DNA from: Clostridia bacterium
Lineage (GTDB): Bacteria; Bacillota_A; Clostridia; Oscillospirales; CAG-272
Assembly (NCBI GenBank): GCA_017552165.1
Contig: JAFZCF010000103.1
Coordinates: forward strand, 1 to 7,599
Length of the DNA stretch: 7,599 bases
Direction of reading: 5' to 3'
Under the pieces are notes generated by a model. That model was not told the origin of the DNA and ran no database searches. It saw nothing but the letters and a program-made list of their open reading frames with translations. Below, in pieces: positions 1 through 6,324 of the stretch (position 1 is its first letter; every line of letters starts with the position of its first letter). Position numbers and translations under genes: made by a program.

Positions 1-138
1 CGCCATGCCCTCGTCGGTGAGGAGCTCGCGGAGAGGCACTTTGAGCGCCAGCCCGAGGATCTTGACGAGTATATTTCCCAATGCAAGCGCCGCGACACCC
101 GAAAAAAATCTGGCGCGGGTATGTTTTTTCTCAGTCAA
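1..138 (-). CDS. SpoVB/MurJ-like membrane flippase, N-terminal fragment
   Basis: This gene is cut by the left edge; 46 codons are visible. They read as a short basic head (MTEKKHTRARFF) and a hydrophobic stretch from about residue 13 to 33, followed by a motif resembling VPLRELLTDEGMA. That pattern (a helix with an ILVKILG-like segment, then 'P-L-x-x-L-x-x-D-E-G-M') is typical of the first helix of Firmicute polysaccharide-transport and SpoVB/MurJ proteins of the MOP flippase superfamily, which move lipid-linked cell-wall or polysaccharide precursors across the membrane. I chose the TTG at 138..136 because AAGGAG lies 8 bases upstream and because the TTG overlaps the hemZ stop as TTGA, matching the coupled junctions elsewhere. 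Which subgroup it belongs to (SpoVB, YtgP/MurJ or another exporter) cannot be decided from 46 residues. The family call is fairly secure; the precise role is inference. Confidence 0.72.
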   Translation of the reverse strand, partial: MTEKKHTRARFFSGVAALALGNILVKILGLALKVPLRELLTDEGMA

Positions 139-1571
139 ATCTCCTGCTCCTTTTTGATCCTGTCAAGGTACTCATAAGTATATTTCGGATTGAATTCTCT
201 CACTATTTTGCCGTCTTCGCGGCGGAACTTTGACACGGCGCCGGCGCCGGCGCCGTAAATGTCGTGGAGTTCCTCCATTATGCAGACGTTGTAAAGTCCG
301 ATGTGTCCCGGGAGGGAATATCCGACGTTCTCGAGGTTTCCGCGGGCGTTCTTCTGCCTGTAAAGGTAATAAGGCAGGTATCCTTCACCGGAAAACAGTT
401 CCCGGGCGTCGCTCACCGAGCCGGCCGTGCCGAAAACGTCCTCGGCCTCGGCCTCCACCCCGGCGCCGGCCTTCGCCGCGTCGGAGATCTCGGACGATCT
501 TTTTACACAGAAGGTGTGTACCGTCACGTTCTCCGGGCGGATAGACGCCGTCTTTTCGAGCGTTTCGCGGAAAAGTTCCCTTCCCGACCCCGGAAGCCCG
601 GCGATCAGGTCGGTGTTGACCGTAGTAAATCCCGCCTCCCTCGCCTCGTAAAAGGCGCGGTAAAAATCATCGACGGAATGCCTGCGCCCGATGACGCGCA
701 GAACGTCGTCGTTCAGTATCTGGGGATTGACGCTCGTCCTTCCGACGCCGTGGGCGCGCATCACAGAGAACTTTTCACCGCTTACGGTGTCGGGTCTGCC
801 CGCCTCGACGGTTATCTCGGAAACGGGATCGGCAAACGTCGCTTCGTTAACCGCAGAAAGCAGTCTGTCAAGCTGACCGGCGCTGAGCACCGTCGGCGTT
901 CCTCCCCCGATATAGACCGATATTATCTTTTTGCCGTTTGCGTGGGCCGCATCCGCCTTGCGCTTTATCTCGGGAATGAGAGCGTCGAGATATTCGGGTA
1001 TGAGAGAGAGATGTCTCGGGGTCGAATACGATACGAACGAGCAGTAGGCGCATCGCGTCGGGCAGAAAGGGATAGAGACGTAAAGAGAACAGGTGTCCTC
1101 AGTCGCCGCCTTGCGTATTTCCTTCTGTGCGGCGCAGACCTCGGTCAGAAGCCCCGCCTTTTCATCCGTAAGGAGATAATCTTCCGTCAGTATTTTTTCG
1201 GCGTCGCCCGCGGAAAAGCCCGATTCATATAGAGAAAACGGTATCTTCGTCGGCCTGACGCCCGACAGCACGCCCCAGGGCGGTCTTTTCCCTGTAAGCT
1301 TTACGCCCGCCTCGAAAAAAGCCCTGCCGACGGCGAGCTTGACGTCCCTGCGGCCGTTTCCCGCCGCCTCTCCCGTCCCGTGAGCGCGCCTGTCCCCGTC
1401 CTTCAGCAATACGGACGAGAGGACCGCGCCGTCCTTTTCGGATATCGTGACGTCGGCTTCCCGGGCGGAGCCGTCGCCGTCGCCGAGCGGGAATCTCTCC
1501 CCCGGGAAGAAAATCAGACTTAGATTTTCGCAGAAGGTCAGGCAGTCGCCGCCTTCTATTCTTATTTTCAT
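135..1571 (-). CDS. hemZ: HemZ-type radical SAM protein (coproporphyrinogen III oxidase-like)
   Basis: This 478-residue protein resembles HemZ, annotated as an oxygen-independent coproporphyrinogen III dehydrogenase, a heme-pathway enzyme using S-adenosylmethionine and a 4Fe-4S cluster in the cytosol. The cluster motif CPTRCAYCSF is at residues 170-179 (Cys170, Cys174, Cys177), with Phe where HemN has a fourth Cys. The SAM-binding glycine motif GGGTPT is at 222-227. VEAGRPDT (255-262), SVNPQILN (280-287) and IGRRH (294-298) are characteristic of HemZ rather than HemN or HemW. The C-terminal part has YYLYRQKNARGNLENVGY (401-418), also a HemZ hallmark. About 160 residues precede the radical SAM core, as expected, and the length is normal. 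The ATG at 1571 overlaps the dtd stop as ATGA and has AAAGGG 6 bases upstream. Family assignment is strong; the enzymatic role rests on family annotation, and activity of HemZ itself is less well proven than that of HemN. Confidence 0.93.
   Translation of the reverse strand: MKIRIEGGDCLTFCENLSLIFFPGERFPLGDGDGSAREADVTISEKDGAVLSSVLLKDGDRRAHGTGEAAGNGRRDVKLAVGRAFFEAGVKLTGKRPPWGVLSGVRPTKIPFSLYESGFSAGDAEKILTEDYLLTDEKAGLLTEVCAAQKEIRKAATEDTCSLYVSIPFCPTRCAYCSFVSYSTPRHLSLIPEYLDALIPEIKRKADAAHANGKKIISVYIGGGTPTVLSAGQLDRLLSAVNEATFADPVSEITVEAGRPDTVSGEKFSVMRAHGVGRTSVNPQILNDDVLRVIGRRHSVDDFYRAFYEAREAGFTTVNTDLIAGLPGSGRELFRETLEKTASIRPENVTVHTFCVKRSSEISDAAKAGAGVEAEAEDVFGTAGSVSDARELFSGEGYLPYYLYRQKNARGNLENVGYSLPGHIGLYNVCIMEELHDIYGAGAGAVSKFRREDGKIVREFNPKYTYEYLDRIKKEQEI
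139..152 (-). promoter_or_regulatory. Ribosome binding site of the flippase gene, deciding a TTG start
   Basis: On the minus strand AAGGAG (152..147) precedes the TTG at 138..136 with an 8-base spacer. A second AGGAG (145..141) sits only 2 bases from the TTG and is probably too close to work. The site lies inside the last codons of hemZ. No ATG or GTG lies at a suitable distance, so the site supports TTG as the start codon. Confidence 0.65.
235..256. repeat. 22-base perfect palindrome made of three GGCGCC units
   Basis: Positions 235-256 read the same on both strands and contain three tandem GGCGCC hexamers. On the coding strand they form alternating GGC and GCC codons giving the Gly-Ala run at residues 440-445 of HemZ (YGAGAGAVSK). 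Glycine-alanine residues before VSK are partly conserved in the family, so protein sequence plus GC-rich codon choice can explain it. It could form a stable RNA hairpin near the 3' end of hemZ. Confidence 0.6.
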
Positions 1572-2029
1572 CGTTTGCCCTTTTTGAGGTCTGCCGAGTC
1601 TATAACTATCGTGACGGGACCTTCGTTTTCTATCGAAACCGCCATGTCGGCTCCGAAGACGCCCTTGCCGACCCTGTATCCGTAAGACGCAAGATCGCGG
1701 CAGAAAAAATCGTAAAGCGGCTCGGCGAGCTCCGGCGCCTCGGCGCCGAAGAACGACGGTCTGTTGCCGTGAGAACAGTCGGCGCAGAGGGTGAAATTTG
1801 ATATCACGAGCATCTCGCCGCCGACGTCGGCGGCAGAAAGATTCATCTTGCCGTCCGGATCGCGGAAAACCCTCAGCCCGGCAATCTTTTTCGAAAGGAT
1901 CTTTGCGTCGTCTTCACAGTCGCCCTTTTCAGCGCCGAGAAGGATGAGAAATCCCCTTCCGATATGCGAAACGGGCTCGCCTCCGACCGATACCGAGGCA
2001 GAGGTCACCCTCTGTATCACTGCTTTCAT
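1568..2029 (-). CDS. dtd: D-aminoacyl-tRNA deacylase (D-Tyr-tRNA deacylase)
   Basis: This 153-residue cytosolic enzyme hydrolyses D-amino acids (and glycine on tRNA-Ala in studied homologues) from mischarged tRNA, a proofreading step in translation. It has the normal family length and begins with the classic MKAVIQRVTSASVSV strand. The two active-site motifs are visible: SNFTL at 77-81, where most members have SQFTL, and NEGPVT at 135-140, the Gly-Pro motif that excludes L-amino acids in the dimer. GNRPSF (88-93) and FGADM (125-129) are also family-conserved. The ATG overlaps the rel stop codon as ATGA, and a strong AAGGGGAGG lies 6 bases upstream, so translational coupling to rel is likely. 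rel-dtd adjacency is common in Firmicutes, which adds support. The Asn-for-Gln change in the first motif is the only oddity seen. Confidence 0.95.
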   Translation of the reverse strand: MKAVIQRVTSASVSVGGEPVSHIGRGFLILLGAEKGDCEDDAKILSKKIAGLRVFRDPDGKMNLSAADVGGEMLVISNFTLCADCSHGNRPSFFGAEAPELAEPLYDFFCRDLASYGYRVGKGVFGADMAVSIENEGPVTIVIDSADLKKGKR

Positions 2030-4257
2030 ACCGGGCCTCCCCTTGAAACGTGTTCCACGTTCTGGATAGACCTCAGACGCGAAACTATCGAATTGAAATG
2101 GTCGAGACTCTTGCAGGCGACGAGCAGCTCGATCACTATATAGTCTCCCTTGCTGTGGCTGGTAATGCCGAGCAGCGAGACCTTCATATCGGCCAGCGCC
2201 ATCGTGATATCGGCGAGCAGACGTATGTCGTTCACCGCCTCTATCCTTATCTGTGCCTCAAATCTGTCGTGAGAGCCGGGATGCATCGGTTCCCACTCCA
2301 CGTCTACCCAGCGGTCTCTCTTCTCGGGAGAGCGCATTCCGCTCTTGACGTTCTTACAGTCTTTTTTGTGCACGGATATCCCGTGGCCCATGGATATAAA
2401 GCCGACGATCGGATCTCCCGGCAGAGGATTGCAGCACTTGGCGAATTTCACGGTGAGTCCGTCGACTCCGTCGACGATGACTCCTCCCGTCGTGCCCTTG
2501 TTCTTTACCGTTTTGATGAGATCTACCGAGTCGATGACCGGCTCGTCGGTTTTTACTACCCTGTCAAACTCGTCCTTGATCCTGACGGAAAGCTTGGAGA
2601 GCAAAACACCGCCGTAGCCGATCGTGTTGTACAGATCGTCCACGTCGCTTATCCCGAGCCGGCGACCGACGTTCAGGAGTATCTCGCTCCTCTGTTCGTC
2701 GGTACATGGAACGCCGATCCGTCGGAATTCGCGGTCGACCTCGGCACGTCCGACGACTATGTTCTCTGCGCGCATTTCGCGCTTGAACCACTGGCGGATC
2801 TTTGTCTTCGCCTCGCTCGTCGTGGCGATCTTCATCCAGTCGCGGGACGGCCCTCGCGAGGACGGTGACGTGATAATCTCGACTATCTCCCCGTTCTGCG
2901 GGCATCTGTCGATCGGTACGATGGTGCCGTTTATCTTGGCGCCTATCATCTTGTTGCCGACCTCGGAGTGTATCGCGTAGGCGAAGTCTATCACCGTCGC
3001 CCCCTGCGGGAGAGTGATGATGTCCCCCTTTGGGGTGAAGACGAAGACCTCGTCGTGCATTATGTCGATCTTGAGCGCCTGCATGAACTCATCGATGTCG
3101 CGGGTCTCGTCCTCGGTCTCGATGAGCTTGGCTATCCAGCTGAGCTTGCGGTCGACCTCCTCCTTCGATTCCTCTCCGGATTTGTATTTCCAGTGAGCCG
3201 CGACGCCGTATTCGGCTATGCGGTGCATTTCCCAGGTCCTTATCTGTACCTCAAATGGGATGGCCTTTTTACCCATGACCGTCGTATGGATCGACTGATA
3301 CATATTCGGCTTGGGGGTGGAAATGTAGTCCTTGAATCTGCCGGGGACCATCGGGAAGAGCTCGTGGATGAGCCCCAGCACGACGTAGCACTCCTCCTCC
3401 GTGTCGACGATGACCCTCAGGGCGTAAAAGTCGAATATCTCCGAAAAGCTCTTGTTCTGGAGATACATTTTGCGGTATATGCTGTATACCGACTTGACGC
3501 GCCCCTCAAGGGTGAACTTGATTCCCGCCGCCGTGAGCTTGTCGGCGGTGCGGCGGCGTGCCTCTTCTATGAAATCACGGCTCTCGCCGTATCGCTTTTC
3601 AATATTGTCGTTTATTTCGTCATATCCGACGGGATCGAGGTATCTGAGCGATAGATTCTCGAGCTCCTGCTTCATTTTCTGCATACCCAGACGGTGCGCG
3701 AGAGGGGCGAAGACCTGCATGGTCTCGAGCGAGGTCATTCTCCGCTTCTCGTCGCTCTTTGCGTCGAGAGTGCGCATATTGTGGAGCCGGTCGCAGAGCT
3801 TGATGAAAATCACCCTGACGTCCTTGCCCATCGCGAGGAACATCTTGCGCAGATTTTCGAGATGCTGCTCCTCTTTGTCCTCGAATGGGATCTGGACCAT
3901 TTTTGTCAGCCCGTCAACGAGCTGGCCGACGTCCTCGCCGAACTCGCGTGATATCGTCTTTATGTCGGTCCTGTTCCCGCAGTCCTCGACCGTATCGTGC
4001 AGAAGCGCGGCAACGATCGAGTCTGTGTCGAGCTCGAGGCCCGCGACGATCTCGGCGACGGCGACGGGGTGGGAAATATAGTCCTCCCCCGTTGCCCTTT
4101 TCTGCCCGGAATGCAGTTCCTTCGCGTACAGATAGGCCTTTTTGATTTTTTCGAGGTCATAGTGTTTCCCCGTGCTCGACAGCACGGTGAGCAGCTTTTC
4201 TATATCCCCGTATCTCTCGTCTTTTCGCGGGAGTTCTTCAGCGTTTTGTAGAGACAT
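2026..4257 (-). CDS. rel: Bifunctional (p)ppGpp synthetase/hydrolase Rel
   Basis: This 743-residue long RelA/SpoT homologue makes and degrades the alarmone (p)ppGpp in the stringent response, acting at the ribosome. Domains in order are: HD hydrolase (about 35-190) with His63, His87-Asp88 (LLHDTVED) and Asp156 (CDRLHNMRT), all intact; synthetase (about 245-360) with GRVKSVYSIYRK, IFDFYALRVI (Asp276), the RFKD motif at 307-310, KPNMYQSIHT and EVQIRT (Glu336); TGS (about 400-463); a helical segment; a CC/zinc-finger-like domain with CC at 608-609, His628 and Cys634; and a C-terminal ACT domain (about 665-743). The basic RxKD motif is the type known from bifunctional enzymes, as opposed to ExDD of synthetase-only RelA. 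Length is normal. The ATG at 4257 gives a 58-base overlap with recJ and has no well-spaced Shine-Dalgarno (an AAGG about 18 bases upstream), so the exact start is less sure than the gene. The stop overlaps dtd by 4 bases. Often annotated relA or spoT. Confidence 0.96.
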   Translation of the reverse strand: MSLQNAEELPRKDERYGDIEKLLTVLSSTGKHYDLEKIKKAYLYAKELHSGQKRATGEDYISHPVAVAEIVAGLELDTDSIVAALLHDTVEDCGNRTDIKTISREFGEDVGQLVDGLTKMVQIPFEDKEEQHLENLRKMFLAMGKDVRVIFIKLCDRLHNMRTLDAKSDEKRRMTSLETMQVFAPLAHRLGMQKMKQELENLSLRYLDPVGYDEINDNIEKRYGESRDFIEEARRRTADKLTAAGIKFTLEGRVKSVYSIYRKMYLQNKSFSEIFDFYALRVIVDTEEECYVVLGLIHELFPMVPGRFKDYISTPKPNMYQSIHTTVMGKKAIPFEVQIRTWEMHRIAEYGVAAHWKYKSGEESKEEVDRKLSWIAKLIETEDETRDIDEFMQALKIDIMHDEVFVFTPKGDIITLPQGATVIDFAYAIHSEVGNKMIGAKINGTIVPIDRCPQNGEIVEIITSPSSRGPSRDWMKIATTSEAKTKIRQWFKREMRAENIVVGRAEVDREFRRIGVPCTDEQRSEILLNVGRRLGISDVDDLYNTIGYGGVLLSKLSVRIKDEFDRVVKTDEPVIDSVDLIKTVKNKGTTGGVIVDGVDGLTVKFAKCCNPLPGDPIVGFISMGHGISVHKKDCKNVKSGMRSPEKRDRWVDVEWEPMHPGSHDRFEAQIRIEAVNDIRLLADITMALADMKVSLLGITSHSKGDYIVIELLVACKSLDHFNSIVSRLRSIQNVEHVSRGGPV
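2030..2044 (-). promoter_or_regulatory. Strong ribosome binding site of dtd inside the end of rel
   Basis: AAGGGGAGG (2044..2036, minus strand) stands 6 bases before the dtd ATG. It lies in the last codons of rel. It is the strongest Shine-Dalgarno-like match at any junction in the window, so dtd may also recruit ribosomes independently of read-through from rel. Confidence 0.65.
4170..4187. repeat. Short inverted repeat in the 5' coding part of rel
   Basis: CCGTGCT (4170-4176) and AGCACGG (4181-4187) are perfect reverse complements around a 4-base loop. In the rel message this would be a GC-rich 7-bp hairpin about 70 bases after the start codon. No U-run follows it in the message direction, so it is not a terminator. 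It may be chance in GC-rich coding DNA. Confidence 0.45.
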
Positions 4258-6323
4258 GTTTTTTCGAGATCGACCTTGCCTTCTGTTTCGTTTACCGATA
4301 CCCTGAGCGTTTCAAATCCCGGGAAACCGTCGGGGGTCTCCGAGACGTTGACGATTCCCGCCTCGCCGAGGATATCGGCGACGAGACGGAGTTTTACGTA
4401 ATTATCAATGCCGCATGCCCTGCCGATCACGGAAAAGGAAGTTTCCTCCCCGCCGAGCGACCTGAAAAATCTGTACACAGCGGCAAAATCCTGACGCGAG
4501 GGCATCTCGGCGTCTTCGGGAGCGATTTTTCCCGCTGTCATCATACGGTACCGTTCAAGCTCCGCGGCGCGATCCGCGAGGGCCCCCTCCGACGGGAGGA
4601 TCTCGCTGACCGTCACCTGCTCCGACGTGCGGCCGTTGTATCTGTTGAGGGACAACCGGTACAGGATGTCGACGGAATCGCCGGCCGCCGCTCCGATCTC
4701 GGAGGGCGAACTCCCGAACTTGAGAACGTTGAACTCTCTTCCGCCGCCCGAAAGCCGCAGTTTCGTGTGGTGCCCGTTTCCGAGCGGGAGAGACGAAACG
4801 ACCGTCAGATTTCTCGTCACGAAGGCCGGCTGCGGGTTGCCGGCTCCGCAGGGCTCGAACAGTTCGAGTTCTCCGGCAAGCCGATAGGTTATCTCCTCCG
4901 GCAAAAGGATGAGATCCGCCTCCGCCTCGGGTACCGACGACAGCGACGCGCATCCTGCAGCGCAGTCGTTTATCCTCTGCCTGAACGTCCCGAACATTTC
5001 CCTGCTGACGGACAGCCCCGCCGCGAGCTCGTGCCCGCCGTATTTTATCAGGCAGTCGCGGCAGCTGTCGAGCGCCGAGGCGAGATTGAAGCCCCTTACC
5101 GACCTGCCGGAGCCCTTGCCGACGTCCCCGTCGAACGAGACGAGTATGCAGGGCTTGCCGTATTTTTCCATTATCCTCGAGGCGGCGATGCCGATCACCC
5201 CGTGATGCCAGCTTTCGGAGCAAAGGACGATCACCCGTGCGTCGGCGAGCGACGGATCGGCGGAGATCATGCCGTCGATGTCGCGGTCGATCGCGAGTTC
5301 CTCCTGCTTTCGCCTCTGATTCGTCCGGCAGAGCTCGCCGGCTATCTCCGTCGCCTCCGACGGAACGGAGGACATGAACAGCCGGACGGCCATCTCCGCC
5401 GACTCCATCCTCCCGGCGGCGTTAAGCCGGGGGGCGAGCCCGTAGGATATCGTCTGGACGCTCACGGCGCTCTTCGTTCCCGGCTTTTCCGTCATGTCGA
5501 GCAGAGCCCTAAGCCCGAGTCTCATGTCCGAATTGATGCGTATCAGTCCCATCGAAACGATGAGCCGGTTCTCCCCGAGGAGTGGAACGACGTCGGCAAC
5601 AGTCCCTATCGCCGCGAGATCGACGTATTCGCGTATCACCGAGTCGAGCGCATCCGCCACCGGACGGCGCTCGCGCTTTGCAAAGGTTATCTCCAGCGCG
5701 GTGACGAGCTTGAACGCCACACCGGCGCCGCAGAGATGCTCGCAGGGATATGCCGAATCGCGCCTTTTGGGATTCACGACGGCCTCCGCAGGTGGGAGGA
5801 TCTCTCGGCACTCGTGATGATCGGTTATGACGAAATCGCACCCTCTGAGCGCGGCGCGTTCGACCTCCTCGACGGCGGTGACGCCCGTGTCGACCGTCAC
5901 GAAAAGCTTAGTCCCTAGGTCGGCGAGCCGGTCGACGGCGTCGGATACGACTCCGTATCCCTCCTCCGCCCTGTTCGGGATGAAATAGCCGACGTCGGCT
6001 CCCCTCGAGCGGAGATACAGATAGACAGTCGTCGTCGAGGTTATGCCGTCGACGTCATAATCGCCGTAAACCGTTATCTTTTCCCTGTTTTCGACGGCCC
6101 GGATTATTCTTTCGCACGCCTTTTCCATATCCGGAAGAAGAAAAGGATTGTGCAGATTTTCTTTTTTCAGTTCAAGAAAATCGCGTATCTCCCGTTCTGT
6201 CTCAAGCCCTCTTTTTCTGAGAAGCAGAGCGGCGGGGAGAGTCAGACCGACCTTTTCCGCCGTTTCCCTCGTCGCGGGGTCATATTCTGTTTTTTCGGGT
6301 ACGACCCAGCGTTTGAATCTCAT
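4200..6323 (-). CDS. recJ: Single-stranded-DNA-specific 5'-3' exonuclease RecJ
   Basis: This 707-residue DHH-family nuclease digests single-stranded DNA 5' to 3' in recombination and mismatch or base-excision repair, using divalent metal ions. The DHH motifs are all present: YGDYDVDGITS (86-96), VDTGVTA (144-150), TDHH (167-170), CGAG (198-201) and DLAAIGTVADVVPL (235-248), followed by RLNAAGRM (299-306). The DHHA1 domain has HHGVIGIAASR (373-383), GSGRS (404-408) and KYGGHELAAG (427-436). An OB-fold-like region begins near FEPCGAGNPQPAF (489-501). Beyond about 580 there is an extension of roughly 125 residues, absent from the shorter E. coli type (about 577 residues, from memory) but usual in Firmicutes; its PSRQDFAAVYRFF (608-620) start resembles a helical or winged-helix module. 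The ATG follows the upstream stop by one base, with only a weak AGG 10 bases away, suggesting coupled translation. No catalytic residue appears missing. Confidence 0.96.
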   Translation of the reverse strand: MRFKRWVVPEKTEYDPATRETAEKVGLTLPAALLLRKRGLETEREIRDFLELKKENLHNPFLLPDMEKACERIIRAVENREKITVYGDYDVDGITSTTTVYLYLRSRGADVGYFIPNRAEEGYGVVSDAVDRLADLGTKLFVTVDTGVTAVEEVERAALRGCDFVITDHHECREILPPAEAVVNPKRRDSAYPCEHLCGAGVAFKLVTALEITFAKRERRPVADALDSVIREYVDLAAIGTVADVVPLLGENRLIVSMGLIRINSDMRLGLRALLDMTEKPGTKSAVSVQTISYGLAPRLNAAGRMESAEMAVRLFMSSVPSEATEIAGELCRTNQRRKQEELAIDRDIDGMISADPSLADARVIVLCSESWHHGVIGIAASRIMEKYGKPCILVSFDGDVGKGSGRSVRGFNLASALDSCRDCLIKYGGHELAAGLSVSREMFGTFRQRINDCAAGCASLSSVPEAEADLILLPEEITYRLAGELELFEPCGAGNPQPAFVTRNLTVVSSLPLGNGHHTKLRLSGGGREFNVLKFGSSPSEIGAAAGDSVDILYRLSLNRYNGRTSEQVTVSEILPSEGALADRAAELERYRMMTAGKIAPEDAEMPSRQDFAAVYRFFRSLGGEETSFSVIGRACGIDNYVKLRLVADILGEAGIVNVSETPDGFPGFETLRVSVNETEGKVDLEKTCLYKTLKNSREKTRDTGI

Positions 6324-6324
6324 G

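Noticed and set aside
264..1232. Open frame of 322 codons on the plus strand opposite hemZ
   Set aside because: It is antisense to the confident HemZ coding region, and its translation is low-complexity and rich in basic residues, with no domain motif.
2050..3654. Plus-strand open frames (2050-2868 and 2968-3654) opposite rel
   Set aside because: Both are shadows of rel in GC-rich sequence; neither has a recognisable domain.
4183..4185. GTG at rel codon 25 as the true start
   Set aside because: It would remove most of the overlap with recJ, but no well-spaced ribosome binding site precedes it and it would trim into the IEKLLTVL segment that resembles the usual Rel N-terminus.
4767..5918. 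Long open frame of 383 codons on the plus strand opposite recJ
   Set aside because: It lies wholly antisense to a gene with all RecJ motifs. Its translation is rich in Arg, Gly, Ala and Pro with no recognisable motif, as expected for a shadow frame in GC-rich DNA.
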